64,000 nt of DNA from Cellulomonas sp. Lineage in GTDB: Bacteria > Actinomycetota > Actinomycetes > Actinomycetales > Cellulomonadaceae. This document shows, one piece after another, positions 24,098-35,274 of this stretch (position 1 is the stretch's first letter; each line of letters starts with the position of its first letter). Location: assembly GCF_017744555.1 (NCBI RefSeq), contig NZ_JAGIBD010000012.1, forward strand, positions 62,001-126,000. The letters are read 5' to 3'. The notes beneath the pieces are model-generated. The model had not been told where the DNA came from. It saw only the letters and a list, made by a program, of their open reading frames with translations, and did not search any database. Position numbers and translations under genes: made by a program.

Positions 24098-25294
24098 TCA
24101 GGCGCGGCGGGCCGTCGCGCGCGCACGCAGCTGCGCCCCGACCGCGAACGCGTAGACGACCCCGGCCGCGAGCCCGAGCGCGCCGCGTGCGGGGAGCTTC
24201 GCAAGCACGGGCACGAGCGCGACGAGCAGCACCGCCTCGGCCACGCGCCGCCACAACCACGGCTCCCGCGCGGACCGGACCAGGACGGTCGCCCCCAGCA
24301 GGTACGCGGCGAGCCCGCCCGCGAGCAGTGCCGCCGCGAACGACCCGAACGGCTCGTCCGAGCCGACGTGCGCCATCGCCTCCTCGATGCCGACCGCGAC
24401 CATGACGACCGACGCGACCAGCACGAAGTGCAGGTACGTGTACGCGAGCGTCGCGTACTCGACGCGCTCCACGCCCTGCAGGCGCGCCAGGCGGCGCTCG
24501 GCGGCACCGGCGGACTTGAGGAAGTAGATCCACCAGAGCATCAGGGCGATCAGGATCGACAGCGTCGCGCCGGCGATGACCGGCCAGCTCACGGGCAGGT
24601 GGGAGGCGCCGAAGCCGACCGCGATGACCGACTCGCCCAGCGCCAGGATGACGACGAGCCCGTACCGCTCCGCCCAGTGCGTCGGCGAGTAGAGCCGCCA
24701 GCTGCCGCGCCGGCCCGTGAGCAGCGTCATGAGCACGTCGAACGAGAACGCACCGAGCCAGATCCACGTCTGCGCGGGCTCGCCGACGAGCGCCCCGACG
24801 ACGAGGAGCGCCGTGGACGGGACGATCGCGACCACCGCGGTCCGCACGAGCTGGCGGCGCAGCGCGGCGTCCCCGGCGGCCGCGACCACGTACAGGGCGC
24901 CGTGCACCACGCGGACGACGACGTAGGCCACGATGAGCACGAGCGGGCCGAACAGGCCGCCGGGCAGGTCCTCGTACGCCTCGGGGATCGACAGGGTCGC
25001 GACGAACACCGCCACCATCGCGATCCCCATGCCCACGCGCAGCAGACCCTGGTCCGCGGGCGACTGGTTCGCGAGCCAGCTGTACGACGTCCACGTCCAC
25101 CACAGCAGCCCCAGCACCGTGAGCGCCTGGACCATCCCGCGCCCGCTGTGCGTCTCCGCGACGAGGTGGCTGACCTGCGTGAACGCGAACACGTAGACGA
25201 GGTCGAAGAACAGCTCGAACGTCGTGACGCGGTGCCCCTCGGGCGACGTGCGCAGGCCGACGGCCCACGGACGGCGGCGCGACGTCTCGGTCAC
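24098..25294 (-). CDS. Low-temperature-requirement A (LtrA) family membrane protein
   Basis: About 398 residues with around ten transmembrane helices. The diagnostic LtrA start is present: TTFELFFDLVYVFAFTQVSHLV, then WWTWTSYSWLANQ. Function is not established in the family; the name comes from Listeria growth at low temperature. The GTG at 25294 is preferred over the ATG at 25315 because a CAGGGT hexamer sits 6 nt before it. It converges with the arsN1-like gene (3-nt gap) and has no clear functional partner. Confidence 0.88.
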   Translation of the reverse strand: MTETSRRRPWAVGLRTSPEGHRVTTFELFFDLVYVFAFTQVSHLVAETHSGRGMVQALTVLGLLWWTWTSYSWLANQSPADQGLLRVGMGIAMVAVFVATLSIPEAYEDLPGGLFGPLVLIVAYVVVRVVHGALYVVAAAGDAALRRQLVRTAVVAIVPSTALLVVGALVGEPAQTWIWLGAFSFDVLMTLLTGRRGSWRLYSPTHWAERYGLVVILALGESVIAVGFGASHLPVSWPVIAGATLSILIALMLWWIYFLKSAGAAERRLARLQGVERVEYATLAYTYLHFVLVASVVMVAVGIEEAMAHVGSDEPFGSFAAALLAGGLAAYLLGATVLVRSAREPWLWRRVAEAVLLVALVPVLAKLPARGALGLAAGVVYAFAVGAQLRARATARRA

Positions 25295-25357
25295 GCGGCC
25301 ACCCTGACAGAGCACCGAGCAGACGGTCCAGGGTGCCGCGTGCGCACGACGGCCGGC

Positions 25358-26542
25358 TCATCGACCGCCACGGGGCGGCCCCATCGGGAGGGCCCGGGAC
25401 AGGGGCACACCCGGCCGGTAGGCGAGGTGCTCGTGCGACGGGGCGTCCAGCACGCACAGGTCCGCCCGCGCGCCGACGCGCAGGTGCCCGACGTCCGGCC
25501 GGCGCAGGGCGTGCGCACCGCCGAGCGTCGCCGCCCGCACGGCCTCGTCGACCGTCATCCGCAGCTGCGTGACGGCGAGCGAAACCATCAGCGGCATCGA
25601 GGTCGAGAAGCACGTGCCCGGGTTGCAGTCGGATGCGAGCGCGACCTCGACGCCCGCGTCCAGCAGCCGTCGTGCGTCCGGGAACGGTGAGCGGGTGGAC
25701 AGCTCGACGCCCGGCAGCAGTGTCGCGACCGGGCCGCCGTGAGGTGCGGCGTCCGCGAGCGCGGTGACGTCGTCGTCCGACAGGTGCGTGCAGTGGTCGA
25801 CGCTCGCGGCGCCGAGCTCGACGGCGATCCGGGCGCCCGGGCCGGGGCCGAGCTGGTTCCCGTGCACCCGGAGCCCGAGGCCGGCGTGCGCGGCGGCGGA
25901 CAGGACGACGCGCGCCTCGTCGCCGTCGAACGCGTGCGGTGACCCCGGCTCGCAGAACACGTCGGCCCAGCGCGCGTGCGGCGCGCACGCGGCGAGCATC
26001 GGACCGGTCACGAGGTCGACGTAGTCCGCCCGGTCGACGCCCGGCGGGACGACGTGCGCGCCGAGGAACGTCGTCTCGGGCGTGACCTCGCGAGCGAGCC
26101 GCAGCAGCCGCTCCTCGGTCGCGGTGTCGAGGCCGTAGCCGCTCTTGATCTCGAGCGTCGTGGTGCCCTGCGCGCGGGCCTCCGCGACGAGGGCCGCAAG
26201 GCGCGTGCGCAGCTGATCGTCGGAGGCGGCCCGCGTCGCCGCGACCGTCCGGGCGATGCCGCCGCCCGTGTACGGCTCGCCGGCCATGCGGGCCGCGAAC
26301 TCGTCGGCGCGGTCACCCGCGAACACCAGGTGCGTGTGCGAATCGACGAACCCGGGCAGCACGGCACGGCCCTCGACGTCCGTCTCCTCGTCCGCAGGAG
26401 GTGCCGCGCTCGCGGGCCCGACCCACGCGACCGCGCCGTCCTCGGCCACGAGCGCCGCGTCGCGGACGAGGCCCAGCGGGCCGTCGAAGCGCGGGTCGTG
26501 CGTGACGAGCTCGCCGATGCCGGTGACCAGGTGCGACGTCAT
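25358..26542 (-). CDS. hutI: Imidazolonepropionase
   Basis: 394 residues. Third step of histidine breakdown: hydrolyses 4-imidazolone-5-propionate to N-formimidoyl-L-glutamate in the cytoplasm. Amidohydrolase-fold marks are [19 protein letters not shown] (metal HxH), [37 protein letters not shown] and [11 protein letters not shown]. It is the last gene of the operon and starts at an ATG overlapping the hutF stop by 4 nt. Confidence 0.94.
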   Translation of the reverse strand: MTSHLVTGIGELVTHDPRFDGPLGLVRDAALVAEDGAVAWVGPASAAPPADEETDVEGRAVLPGFVDSHTHLVFAGDRADEFAARMAGEPYTGGGIARTVAATRAASDDQLRTRLAALVAEARAQGTTTLEIKSGYGLDTATEERLLRLAREVTPETTFLGAHVVPPGVDRADYVDLVTGPMLAACAPHARWADVFCEPGSPHAFDGDEARVVLSAAAHAGLGLRVHGNQLGPGPGARIAVELGAASVDHCTHLSDDDVTALADAAPHGGPVATLLPGVELSTRSPFPDARRLLDAGVEVALASDCNPGTCFSTSMPLMVSLAVTQLRMTVDEAVRAATLGGAHALRRPDVGHLRVGARADLCVLDAPSHEHLAYRPGVPLSRALPMGPPRGGR

Positions 26543-27912
26543 GCGTCCGTCCCTCGCCAGACCGCGTCGACGGCCGCGCCGAGCAGCGCGCCGACGTCGC
26601 CGAGCACGTGCCGCCCGCCGTGGACCCGCACCACGCCGCCGCACACGACGGTGTCGACGTCGGCGCTGCCCGCGACGAGCACGAGCTGCGCCGGGTCGAC
26701 CCCGGCGGTCCGTGGGGTGTCGGTGCGGACCGCGACGAGGTCGGCGGGGGAGCCGACCGCGATCCGGCCACCCGTCGGGTCACCGAGCGTCGTGTGACCG
26801 CCGTGCGTGAGGAGCTCGACGAGCGCGGCCGGGTCGAGGACGCCCCGGCTCTGCCGCGCCACACGCTCGTTCATCTCGACGTCCGCGGCTTCGGCGAGCA
26901 GGTCCGTGCGGACGTGCTGGTCGGAGCCGACCGACAGGCGTGCCCCCGCGTCGCGCAGCACGGCACCCGGGGCGAGGCCGTCGCCGAGGTCGCGCTCGGT
27001 CGACGGGCACAGGCACACGCCCGTGCCGGTGGACCCGAGCAGGGCGACGTCCTCGGGCGTGAGGTGGACGGCGTGGACGGCCGTGGTCCTCGGGCCGAGC
27101 GCGCCCGCGGCGGAGAGGACCCCGGTCGGCGTCGCGCCGTACGCGGCGTGGCACGCGTCGTTCTCGGCGCGCTGCTCGGACACGTGCACGTGCAACGGGC
27201 GACCTGCGGCGTGCTCGGCGATCCGCCGGATCGCGTCGCGGGGGACCGCCCGGACCGAGTGGATCGCGGCGCCGACCGTGAGCGTGGCGTCGGGGCGCAG
27301 GGCGTCGACGCGCGCGGCCCACGTGTCGACGTCGGCGTCCCCGAACCGTCGCTGCGGCCCGACGAGCGGCTGTCTGATGCCGCCCGCGAGGTAGGCGGTG
27401 TCGAGCAGCGTGATCCGCAGGCCGGCGTCATGCGCGGCCGTGCGCAGCGCCTCGGCCATGACGTTCGGGTCGTCGTACGACGTGCCGCCCGGGGCGTGGT
27501 GCAGGTAGTGGAACTCGCCGACGGCCGTGACGCCCGCGAGCACCATCTCGGCGAACGCCGCCCGGGCCAGGTCGAGGTAGGTGTCCGGGGTGAGCGTCGC
27601 CGCCAGCGCGTACATCCGCTCGCGCCACGTCCAGAACGTGCCGCCGTCGGCGTGCGTGCGGCCGCGCAGCGCGCGGTGGAACGCGTGCGAGTGGGCGTTC
27701 GCGAAGCCGGGCAGGACGACGCCGGGGAGGAGCTGGTCGCCGTGCTGTGCGGGTGCGTCCGTGGTCACGGCCGTGATGCGGCCGTCGGCGATGCCGATGC
27801 GCACGTCCCGCGCTGGGCCGTCGGGGAGCCAGGCGGTGCGGGCCCAGAAGGTGCTCGCCGCGCTGGCGGCGCTCGTCGCGCTCGTCTCGCTCGTCGTGCT
27901 CGTCGTGCTCAT
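26539..27912 (-). CDS. hutF: Formimidoylglutamate deiminase
   Basis: 457 residues. Converts N-formimidoyl-glutamate to N-formyl-glutamate and ammonia. Amidohydrolase marks: [19 protein letters not shown] (metal site), [31 protein letters not shown], and [15 protein letters not shown]. The first 20 residues are a low-complexity Ser/Thr/Ala tract ([16 protein letters not shown]) encoded by near-repetitive CTCGTC-type DNA. This may be an expansion, since the conserved part begins at about [11 protein letters not shown]. Both ends overlap neighbours by 4 nt. Confidence 0.92.
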   Translation of the reverse strand: MSTTSTTSETSATSAASAASTFWARTAWLPDGPARDVRIGIADGRITAVTTDAPAQHGDQLLPGVVLPGFANAHSHAFHRALRGRTHADGGTFWTWRERMYALAATLTPDTYLDLARAAFAEMVLAGVTAVGEFHYLHHAPGGTSYDDPNVMAEALRTAAHDAGLRITLLDTAYLAGGIRQPLVGPQRRFGDADVDTWAARVDALRPDATLTVGAAIHSVRAVPRDAIRRIAEHAAGRPLHVHVSEQRAENDACHAAYGATPTGVLSAAGALGPRTTAVHAVHLTPEDVALLGSTGTGVCLCPSTERDLGDGLAPGAVLRDAGARLSVGSDQHVRTDLLAEAADVEMNERVARQSRGVLDPAALVELLTHGGHTTLGDPTGGRIAVGSPADLVAVRTDTPRTAGVDPAQLVLVAGSADVDTVVCGGVVRVHGGRHVLGDVGALLGAAVDAVWRGTDA

Positions 27913-29174
27913 CGCGTGAGGAGCCGTTCGAGCGCGGCCGCGAGCGCGCCGACGCCGGTGAGGCAGTCGGCCTCGTCCGCGCTCTCCGCAGGTGCGTGCG
28001 AGACGCCGGTCGGGTTGCGGACGAACAGCATCGCGGTCGGCACCCCAGCAGCGGCGAGGATGCCGGCGTCGTGCCCGGCGCCCGTGCCGAGCCGCGGCGA
28101 GCCGAGCCCGGCGGTGCCGAGCGCCGTCGCGACCTCGTCGGCGAGGTCAGCGTCGAGCACCGTCACGGGGGTCCACGACTCCTCGTGCGGGGCGTAGGCC
28201 GCGAGCGCCGTGAGCACCGCCCGAACCCGCCGCTCGTCCTCTGCGCGGACGTCGAGCCACGCGGTGACCTGCGACGGGATCGCGTTGACGCCGTTCGGCT
28301 CGACCCGCACCTTGCCGACGGTCGCGAGCGCCCCGGCGTCGAGCGCCGCGGCGCGGACGTGCTGGACGAACGCCGCGAGGTCGAGCATCGGGTCGTCGCG
28401 GTCGGCGAGCGGGGTCGTGCCCGCGTGGTTCGGGGCGCCGCGCAGGTCGACGCGCCAGCGGCCGTGCGGCCAGATCATCCGTCCGACACCGACCGGGTCG
28501 CCGCTGTGGACGAGCCCACGACCCTGCTCGACGTGCAGCTCGACGAACGCGCCGACGCGGGCGAGCGCCTCGTGGTCCGGACCGAGATCGCTCGGGTTCC
28601 GGCCGGCGGTCGCGAGCGCGTCGGCCATCGTCGTCCCGTCGGCGTCGCGCAGCCCGCGGGCCCGATCGGGGTCGAGCACGCCCGTGAGCAGCCGCGACCC
28701 GGCGCAAGCCACGCCGAAGCGGGCTCCCTCCTCGTCCCCGAAGCAGGCGATGCCCAGCGGACGGGCGGGCCGGACGTCGCGCGCGCGGAGCACGTCGAGC
28801 GCGGCGAACGCGCTCACCACGCCGAGCGGTCCGTCGAACGCGCCGCCGCCCGGCACGGAGTCCAGGTGGCTGCCCGTGACAACGCCCGGCCCGGCGTCCG
28901 GGTCGCCCCACCACGCCCACTGGTTGCCCGCACGGTCGGTGACGAGGTCGAGCCCGCGGGCGGCGGCCTCGCCGGCGAACCACTCGCGCAGCGCGTGGTC
29001 CTCGCGGGTCCACGCGAACCGGTGGTAGCCGGCGCCGTCGGGGGAGCGGCCCACCGGGGCGAGGTCGGCCCAGGCCCGGCGGAACGTCGCGGCGCCGACG
29101 TCGGCGGCACCGGTCGCAAGGTCGGGCGGGGGGGACCCTGCGGCGTGCGCCGGGGGTGCCTCGGGCCTCGTCAC
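27909..29174 (-). CDS. M20-family amidohydrolase in the hut operon (AllC-like)
   Basis: About 421 residues. Members of this family hydrolyse N-carbamoyl or ureido groups (allantoate, N-carbamoyl amino acids). Metal-site motifs are intact: [41 protein letters not shown], and the dimerisation/substrate segment [12 protein letters not shown]. Streptomyces has the same gene between hutU and hutF homologues. HutF makes N-formylglutamate, and no hutG deformylase is present here, so this enzyme is a good candidate for that last step. This is inferred from context; automated annotation would call it allantoate amidohydrolase. Confidence 0.88.
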   Translation of the reverse strand: MTRPEAPPAHAAGSPPPDLATGAADVGAATFRRAWADLAPVGRSPDGAGYHRFAWTREDHALREWFAGEAAARGLDLVTDRAGNQWAWWGDPDAGPGVVTGSHLDSVPGGGAFDGPLGVVSAFAALDVLRARDVRPARPLGIACFGDEEGARFGVACAGSRLLTGVLDPDRARGLRDADGTTMADALATAGRNPSDLGPDHEALARVGAFVELHVEQGRGLVHSGDPVGVGRMIWPHGRWRVDLRGAPNHAGTTPLADRDDPMLDLAAFVQHVRAAALDAGALATVGKVRVEPNGVNAIPSQVTAWLDVRAEDERRVRAVLTALAAYAPHEESWTPVTVLDADLADEVATALGTAGLGSPRLGTGAGHDAGILAAAGVPTAMLFVRNPTGVSHAPAESADEADCLTGVGALAAALERLLTR

Positions 29175-30835
29175 GCGCCGTCCTCCCGCATCGGCACCCG
29201 CACGCCGTGCGCGTGCGCGACCTCCTCGGCCCGCGCGTACCCGGCGTCGACGTGCCGGAGCACCCCCATGCCCGGGTCGTTCGACAGCACGCGCGCGAGC
29301 TTGCGGGCAGCGAGGTCGGTGCCGTCGGCGACGGACACCTGGCCGGCGTGGATCGAGCGGCCCATGCCGACGCCCCCGCCGTGGTGCAGCGAGACCCATG
29401 TGGCCCCGGACGACGCCGCGACGAGCGCGTTGAGCAGCGGCCAGTCGGCGATCGCGTCGGACCCGTCGGCCATCGCCTCGGTCTCGCGGTAGGGCGACGC
29501 GACGGACCCGGCGTCGAGGTGGTCGCGCCCGATGACGAGCGGCGCGGCGACCTCGCCGGACGCGACGAGCTCGTTGAACCGCAGCCCGGCGCGGTCGCGC
29601 TCGCCGTGGCCGAGCCAGCAGATCCGGGCGGGCAGCCCTTGGAACGCGACGCGCTCCTGCGCGGCCCGGATCCACCGGTGCAGGTGGTCGTCGTCCGGGA
29701 ACAGGTCCATGACGGCCTGGTCGGTGCGGGCGATGTCGCGCGGGTCGCCCGACAGGGCCGCCCATCGGAACGGTCCCTTGCCCTCGGCGAACAGTGGCCG
29801 GATGTACGCGGGCACGAACCCGGGGAAGTCGAACGCCCGGTCGTAGCCGCCGCGGCGGGCCTCGTCGCGGATCGAGTTGCCGTAGTCGAACACCTCGGCA
29901 CCGGCGTCCATGAACCCGACCATCGCCGCGACGTGCCGGGCCATCGACGCGCGGGCGCGCTCGGTGAACTCGTCGGGCTTCGCCGCGGCGTAGTCGGCCC
30001 AGTCCGCGACGTCGACCCCGACCGGCAGGTACGACAGCGGGTCGTGCGCGGACGTCTGGTCCGTGACGACGTCGACCTCGACGCCCCGCTGCAGCAGGAC
30101 CGGCAGCACCTCGGCGCAGTTGCCGACGACCCCGACCGACAGCGCTCGCCGGTCGCGCTTGGCGGCGAAGAGCAGGGCGAGCGCGTCGTCGAGGGAGTCC
30201 GCGACCCGGTCGAGGTACCGGTCGTGCACCCGGCGGCGCAGCCGGGCGCCGTCGACGTCGACGATCAGGCAGGCCCCTCCGTTGAGCGTGACCGCGAGCG
30301 GCTGGGCACCGCCCATGCCCCCGCAGCCACCCGTCACGGTCAGCGTCCCGGCCAACGTGCCACCGAACCGCTGGGCGGCGACCGCCGCGAGCGTCTCGTA
30401 CGTGCCCTGCAGGATCCCCTGCGTGCCGATGTAGATCCACGAGCCCGCCGTCATCTGCCCGTACATCGTGAGGCCGAGCTGCTCGAGCCGCCGGAACTCC
30501 GGCCACGTCGCCCAGTCGCCCACGAGGTTCGAGTTCGCGATCAGCACACGCGGCGCCCACTCGTGCGTCGTCAGCACGCCGACCGGCTTGCCCGACTGCA
30601 CGAGCAGCGTCTCGTCGTCGCCCAGCGTGGTGAGCGTCCGGACGATCGCGTCGAACGCGTCCCAGCTCCGCGCGGCGCGGCCGGTCCCGCCGTAGACGAC
30701 CAGGTCGTCGGGCCGCTCGGCGACCTCGGGGTCGAGGTTGTTCATGAGCATCCGCAGCGGTGCCTCGGTCTGCCACGACCGTGCGATGAGCGTGGTCCCG
30801 CGCGGGGCGCGCACGGGCCGGGGTCCGGCCGTCAT
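29171..30835 (-). CDS. hutU: Urocanate hydratase
   Basis: 554 residues, the usual length for urocanase. Converts urocanate to imidazolonepropionate using tightly bound NAD+. Conserved segments include [36 protein letters not shown], the NAD-binding [32 protein letters not shown] and [17 protein letters not shown]. It starts at the ATG on 30835, overlapping the hutH stop, and its own stop overlaps the M20 hydrolase GTG. Confidence 0.96.
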   Translation of the reverse strand: MTAGPRPVRAPRGTTLIARSWQTEAPLRMLMNNLDPEVAERPDDLVVYGGTGRAARSWDAFDAIVRTLTTLGDDETLLVQSGKPVGVLTTHEWAPRVLIANSNLVGDWATWPEFRRLEQLGLTMYGQMTAGSWIYIGTQGILQGTYETLAAVAAQRFGGTLAGTLTVTGGCGGMGGAQPLAVTLNGGACLIVDVDGARLRRRVHDRYLDRVADSLDDALALLFAAKRDRRALSVGVVGNCAEVLPVLLQRGVEVDVVTDQTSAHDPLSYLPVGVDVADWADYAAAKPDEFTERARASMARHVAAMVGFMDAGAEVFDYGNSIRDEARRGGYDRAFDFPGFVPAYIRPLFAEGKGPFRWAALSGDPRDIARTDQAVMDLFPDDDHLHRWIRAAQERVAFQGLPARICWLGHGERDRAGLRFNELVASGEVAAPLVIGRDHLDAGSVASPYRETEAMADGSDAIADWPLLNALVAASSGATWVSLHHGGGVGMGRSIHAGQVSVADGTDLAARKLARVLSNDPGMGVLRHVDAGYARAEEVAHAHGVRVPMREDGA

Positions 30836-32436
30836 CGGGTCTCCTCGGGGGTCTCGGTGGCGATATCGGCGTCGGCGGCCGACAGGACGGCGCCCGACGC
30901 GACGAGCGCGGCGACCGTCTCCAGGTCCGGGGCGAGGTGCGTGTCGGGGCCGGGACCGGCGACACCGTGCGCGCGCAGCAGGTCCCGCACCGCACCCGTG
31001 GCCGGGGCGGGCGTCAGGGGCGCGCGCAGGTCGAGCGCCCGCGTGCCGGTCAGCACCTCGATCGCGAGCACCCGGCCGAGCGCGTCGACCGCCCGGCGCA
31101 GCTTGCGGGCCGCGTGCCAGCCCATCGACACGTGGTCCTCCTGCATCGCGGACGACGGGATCGAGTCCACGCTCGCCGGCACCGCGAGCCGCTTGAGCTC
31201 CGACACCAGCCCCGCGGCCGTGTACTGGGCGATCATCAGGCCGGAGTCGACCCCGGGGTCGTGCGCGAGGAACGGCGGCAGACCGTGGTTGCGGGCCACG
31301 TCGAGGAACCGGTCGGTGCGCCGCTCCGACATGCTCGCGACGTCGGCCACCGCGATCGCGAGGAAGTCCAGCACGTACCCGAGCGGCGCGCCGTGGAAGC
31401 TGCCGTTCGACTCGACCCGCCCGTCGGGCGTGATCACCGGGTTGTCGATCGCGGCGGCGAGCTCGCGCCCCGCGACGGCCCGGGCATGCTCGACGGTGTC
31501 CAGCGCGGCACCGTGCACCTGGGGCGCGCACCGCAGCGAGTACGCGTCCTGCACGCGCGTGCAGCCGGGCCCGCGGTGGCTCGCCATGATCCCGGACCCC
31601 GCGAGCAGGGTCCTCAGGTGCGCCGCGGACGCGGCCTGGCCCGGGTGCGGTCGCAGCGCCTGCAGGTCGGCCGCGAAGACGGCGTCGGTGCCGAGCAGGC
31701 TCTCGACGCTCAGGGCCGCCGCGACGTCGGCGGTCGCCAGCAGCACGTCGAGGTCGTGCAGCGCGAGGACGAGCATGCCGAGCATGCCGTCCGTGCCGTT
31801 GATCAGCGCGAGCCCTTCCTTCTCCGCGAGCGTCACCGGCGCGATCCCGGCGGCTGCCAGCGCGTCGGCCGCCGGGACGACCGCCCCGGTCGCGTCGCGG
31901 ACGTCGCCCTCGCCCATGACGGCGAGCGCGCAGTGGGCCAGCGGCGCGAGGTCGCCCGAGCACCCGAGCGACCCGAACTCCCGGACGACGGGCGTGATCC
32001 CCGCGTCGAGCACCGCTGCGTACGTCAGTGCCGTCTCCGGACGGACCCCGGTACGGCCCGTCGCGAGCGTCGACAGCCGCAGCAGCATGAGGGCGCGCAC
32101 GACCTCCCGCTCGACCTCGGCACCCGAACCGGCCGCGTGCGACCGGACGAGGCTGCGCTGCAGGTCCGCGCGCCGTTCCACCGGGATCGACCGGGTCGCG
32201 AGCGCGCCGAAGCCCGTCGAGACGCCATAGTGCGGGGCGGTGTCGGCGGCGAGCGCGTCGACCACCGCGCGGCCTGCGGCGAGCGCGTCGAGCGCGTCGG
32301 GGGAGAGGGTCACGCCGGCGCCGTACCGGGCGACCCGGACGACGTCGTCGGGCGAGACGGGACCGACGCCGACGACGACGCGGGCCGGCTCGGCGGGTGC
32401 CGCAGGTGGGGGCGCGGCGGCGGTGCTCAGGCTCAT
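30832..32436 (-). CDS. hutH: Histidine ammonia-lyase
   Basis: 534 residues. First step of histidine catabolism: removes ammonia to give urocanate. The MIO cofactor-forming segment is [14 protein letters not shown] (Cys159-Ser160-Gly161), so the usual Ala-Ser-Gly is Cys-Ser-Gly here. Other conserved marks are [10 protein letters not shown] near the N-terminus, [15 protein letters not shown] and the [11 protein letters not shown] region. It is the promoter-proximal gene of the hut operon and is divergent from an IclR-type regulator, with palindromes between them. Confidence 0.95.
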   Translation of the reverse strand: MSLSTAAAPPPAAPAEPARVVVGVGPVSPDDVVRVARYGAGVTLSPDALDALAAGRAVVDALAADTAPHYGVSTGFGALATRSIPVERRADLQRSLVRSHAAGSGAEVEREVVRALMLLRLSTLATGRTGVRPETALTYAAVLDAGITPVVREFGSLGCSGDLAPLAHCALAVMGEGDVRDATGAVVPAADALAAAGIAPVTLAEKEGLALINGTDGMLGMLVLALHDLDVLLATADVAAALSVESLLGTDAVFAADLQALRPHPGQAASAAHLRTLLAGSGIMASHRGPGCTRVQDAYSLRCAPQVHGAALDTVEHARAVAGRELAAAIDNPVITPDGRVESNGSFHGAPLGYVLDFLAIAVADVASMSERRTDRFLDVARNHGLPPFLAHDPGVDSGLMIAQYTAAGLVSELKRLAVPASVDSIPSSAMQEDHVSMGWHAARKLRRAVDALGRVLAIEVLTGTRALDLRAPLTPAPATGAVRDLLRAHGVAGPGPDTHLAPDLETVAALVASGAVLSAADADIATETPEETR

Positions 32437-32482
32437 GCGGCCATGACACCGCCGTGCGCGGGTCCGTGGCTGCGCTGCGCGT

Positions 32483-32508
32483 CAGAATTCTGTCTGGTAT
32501 CCCAGACA
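32483..32508. promoter_or_regulatory. Overlapping palindromes between hutH and iclR (probable IclR operator)
   Basis: CAGAATTCTG (32483-32492) overlaps TGTCTGG-TATC-CCAGACA (32491-32508), a perfect 7-bp inverted repeat. They lie between the divergent hutH and regulator starts. Confidence 0.65.
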
Positions 32509-32538
32509 CGCGAGGATGGCGGCGAGCGAGGAGGGACC

Positions 32539-33306
32539 GTGGCCCGCAGCAGCGAGGTGCCCGCCGCGGACGCGACCCTGCGCGTGCTGCGTCACCTGTC
32601 GCGCACGGGTCCGGTGCCGGCCGCGTCGCTCGCGCAGGCCCTGGACCTGCCGCGCTCGACGACGTACCACCTGCTCGCCGTCCTCGCGGAGCACGGCTTC
32701 GTCGTGCACCTGCCCGAGGAACGCCGCTACGGCCTGGGCGTGAGCGCGTTCGAGCTCGGCTCGGCGTACTCCCGGCAGGCGCCGCTGGCCCGCGTGGCCC
32801 GGCCGATCCTGGCCCGCCTCGTCGACCACGTCGGCCAGAGCGCGCACCTGGCCGTGCTGCACGGACGCGAGGTCCTGTACGTGCTCGAAGAACGCGCCCC
32901 CGGCCGACCGCCGCTCGTCACGGACGTCGGGGTCCGGCTGCCCGCGCACCTCACGGCGAGCGGCCGCGCCATCCTCGCCGATCTGCCGTCGGCCCAGGTC
33001 AGGGCCCTGTTCCCGGGGCGTGACGCCTTCGTCGACCGCACGGGCGTCGGCCCGCGACGGCTCTCCGAGCTGCGCACGCTGCTGACCGAGGTGCGGGCTC
33101 GGGGCTGGGCGCGCGAGGACGGCGACGTGACGCCCGGGTTCGCGTCGGTCGCGGCCGCGGTGCACGACCACACGGGCTTCCCGATCGCGGGCATCGCGGT
33201 GACGTTCCCGCAGGACGACGTCGACGAGGACGACGTCGGACGCGTCGCGGGGACGGCCCGGCGTGCCGCGGACGACCTCTCCCGCCGGCTCGGCCCGCGC
33301 CCCTGA
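32539..33306 (+). CDS. IclR-family regulator, probable hut repressor
   Basis: About 255 residues from a GTG preceded by GAGGAGGG. The N-terminal winged helix ([29 protein letters not shown]) and the C-terminal IclR ligand-binding domain ([36 protein letters not shown]) are complete. It is divergent from hutH, which makes it the obvious local regulator of histidine utilisation. The ligand may be urocanate or histidine, by inference. It lies 41 nt before the M3 peptidase start, but that gene has its own -10 box. Confidence 0.9.
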   Translation: MARSSEVPAADATLRVLRHLSRTGPVPAASLAQALDLPRSTTYHLLAVLAEHGFVVHLPEERRYGLGVSAFELGSAYSRQAPLARVARPILARLVDHVGQSAHLAVLHGREVLYVLEERAPGRPPLVTDVGVRLPAHLTASGRAILADLPSAQVRALFPGRDAFVDRTGVGPRRLSELRTLLTEVRARGWAREDGDVTPGFASVAAAVHDHTGFPIAGIAVTFPQDDVDEDDVGRVAGTARRAADDLSRRLGPRP

Positions 33307-33335
33307 TCTCCGTCGACCCGCCGCCGTCGCGTGTG

Positions 33336-33341
33336 TACCGT
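33336..33341 (+). promoter_or_regulatory. -10 element TACCGT for the M3 peptidase
   Basis: Ends 6 nt before the ATG at 33348. Confidence 0.5.
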
Positions 33342-33347
33342 CGCCGC

Positions 33348-35267
33348 ATGACCGCCGCGCCCTCCCGCTTCCCCGCCCCCGACGCGGACTGGCGGGCCTT
33401 CCTCGCCGAGACCGTCGACGCGTCCCTCGACGCTGCCCGCACCCACCTGGCGACGCTCAAGGACGGCACCGACCGCACCACCGCGGAGGTGCTCGGCCTG
33501 TGGGGCGAGAGCGACCTGGCCCTGGCGCGCGCGTCGTCCGCGGCCCACCTGCTCGCCGAGGTGCACCCGGACCCCGACCTGCGCGCGGCAGCGGAGGAGC
33601 GGGCGCAGGCGGCGGAGGACCTCGGGACGGAGCGTGAGCTCGACCACGCGCTGTTCGAGGTGCTCGCGGCGACGAGCACGGAGGGCCTCGACGCGGACGC
33701 GGCACGGCTGCGGGAACGGGTGCTGAGGGACTTCCGCCGCTCGGGCGTCGACCGTCCCGCCGACGAGCGGGACCGGCTCCGCGCGCTCGCCCAGCGCTGC
33801 ACCGAGCTCGGCCTCGAGTTCGCGCGGAACATCCGCGAGGGTGCCCGCAGCATCCAGGTCCGCCCCGAGCAGCTCGACGGGCTGCCCGAAGACTTCCGCG
33901 CGGAGCACCCGGCGGGCGAGGACGGCCTCGTCACGCTCACGACGGAGTACCCGGACCTCCTGCCGGTGCGGACGTACGCGCACGACGCCGAGGTCCGCAC
34001 GGCCCTGACGGCCGAGTACCTGCGCATCGGCTGGCCGCAGAACGCCCCCGTGCTCGCGGAGCTGCTGCGGCTGCGTCAGGAGCGCGCGACGCTGCTCGGC
34101 TACCCGGACTGGCCGACGTACGACGCCGAGGTCAAGATGATCGGCTCCGGTGAGGCCATCGGGGAGTTCGTCGACCGGCTCGACGCGCTCACGGCCGAGC
34201 CGGCCCGCCGTGACGTCGACGTGCTGCTCACCCGGTTCCGCGCCGACGACCCGTCCGCCGCCGCGGTGACGCCCGCGGACAGCCTGTACTACGACCAGGT
34301 GGTGCGCCGGGAGCAGTACGACGTCGACGCGCAGGAGGTCCGGTCGTACTTCCGGTACGACGCGGTGCGCGACGGCGTCCTCGACACCATCGGCCGGTTG
34401 CTCGGTCTCGACTTCGTGCGGGTGGACGGCGTCGCGACGTGGCACCCGGACGTCGAGGTGTACGACGTCGCGTCCGACGGCGAGCGCATCGGCCGCGTGT
34501 ACCTCGACATGCACCCGCGGCCCGGCAAGTTCAACCACGCCGCCCAGTTCCCGCTGGTCCCGGGCGTCGCGGGCCGGCACCTGCCGGAGGGCGTGCTGGT
34601 CTGCAACTTCTCGACGGGCACGCTGGAGCACGACGACGTCCTGACGTTCTTCCACGAGATCGGCCACCTGGTGCACGAGATCGTCGGCGGCGGTCAGCAC
34701 TGGGCACGGTTCGCGGGCGTCGCGACCGAGTGGGACTTCGTCGAGGCGCCGAGCCAGCTCCTCGAGGAGTGGGCCTGGGACGCGGACGTGCTGGGCTCGT
34801 TCGCGACCAACGCCGACGGCGTCGCGATCCCCGCCGACCTCGTCGCCAGGATGCGCGCGGCCGACGCGTTCGGCCGGGGTGCGTGGACCCGGCGTCAGCT
34901 CAACTTCACGGCCCTGTCGTACGGGCTGCACGCCGCGCCGCCCGAGGACCTCGACGCGTACACGGCCGAGATCGACGACCGTTTCGGCCCCTACACACCG
35001 CTCGAGGACACCCATCAGTCGAGCGGTTTCGGGCACCTGCAGGAGTACGGGTCGGCGTACTACACGTACCTCTGGAGCCTGGTCATCGCGAAGGACCTGC
35101 GCACCGCGTTCGGCGACGACCTCATGGACCCCGACGTGGGCCGCCGCTACCGCGACGCCGTGCTCGCACCCGGCGGCACCGCCGACGCGGCCGACCTGGT
35201 CGAGCGGTTCCTCGGCAGGCCGACGACGTTCGACGCCTTCGAGAGGTGGCTGGCGGCGCGCGACTGA
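33348..35267 (+). CDS. M3-family zinc oligopeptidase
   Basis: About 639 residues, typical length of thimet oligopeptidase/Dcp-type enzymes. The zinc site HEIGH is at about residues 436-440 (TFFHEIGHLVHEIV), followed by the third-ligand segment EAPSQLLEEWAWD. Upstream, YLDMHPRPGKFNHAAQFPL is characteristic of M3 peptidases. There is no signal peptide, so it acts in the cytoplasm on short peptides, possibly those imported by the ABC system. The ATG at 33348 is chosen over the GTG at 33333 on the basis of the -10 box. It converges closely with the DinB gene. Confidence 0.93.
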   Translation: MTAAPSRFPAPDADWRAFLAETVDASLDAARTHLATLKDGTDRTTAEVLGLWGESDLALARASSAAHLLAEVHPDPDLRAAAEERAQAAEDLGTERELDHALFEVLAATSTEGLDADAARLRERVLRDFRRSGVDRPADERDRLRALAQRCTELGLEFARNIREGARSIQVRPEQLDGLPEDFRAEHPAGEDGLVTLTTEYPDLLPVRTYAHDAEVRTALTAEYLRIGWPQNAPVLAELLRLRQERATLLGYPDWPTYDAEVKMIGSGEAIGEFVDRLDALTAEPARRDVDVLLTRFRADDPSAAAVTPADSLYYDQVVRREQYDVDAQEVRSYFRYDAVRDGVLDTIGRLLGLDFVRVDGVATWHPDVEVYDVASDGERIGRVYLDMHPRPGKFNHAAQFPLVPGVAGRHLPEGVLVCNFSTGTLEHDDVLTFFHEIGHLVHEIVGGGQHWARFAGVATEWDFVEAPSQLLEEWAWDADVLGSFATNADGVAIPADLVARMRAADAFGRGAWTRRQLNFTALSYGLHAAPPEDLDAYTAEIDDRFGPYTPLEDTHQSSGFGHLQEYGSAYYTYLWSLVIAKDLRTAFGDDLMDPDVGRRYRDAVLAPGGTADAADLVERFLGRPTTFDAFERWLAARD

Positions 35268-35274
35268 CGGCCGA

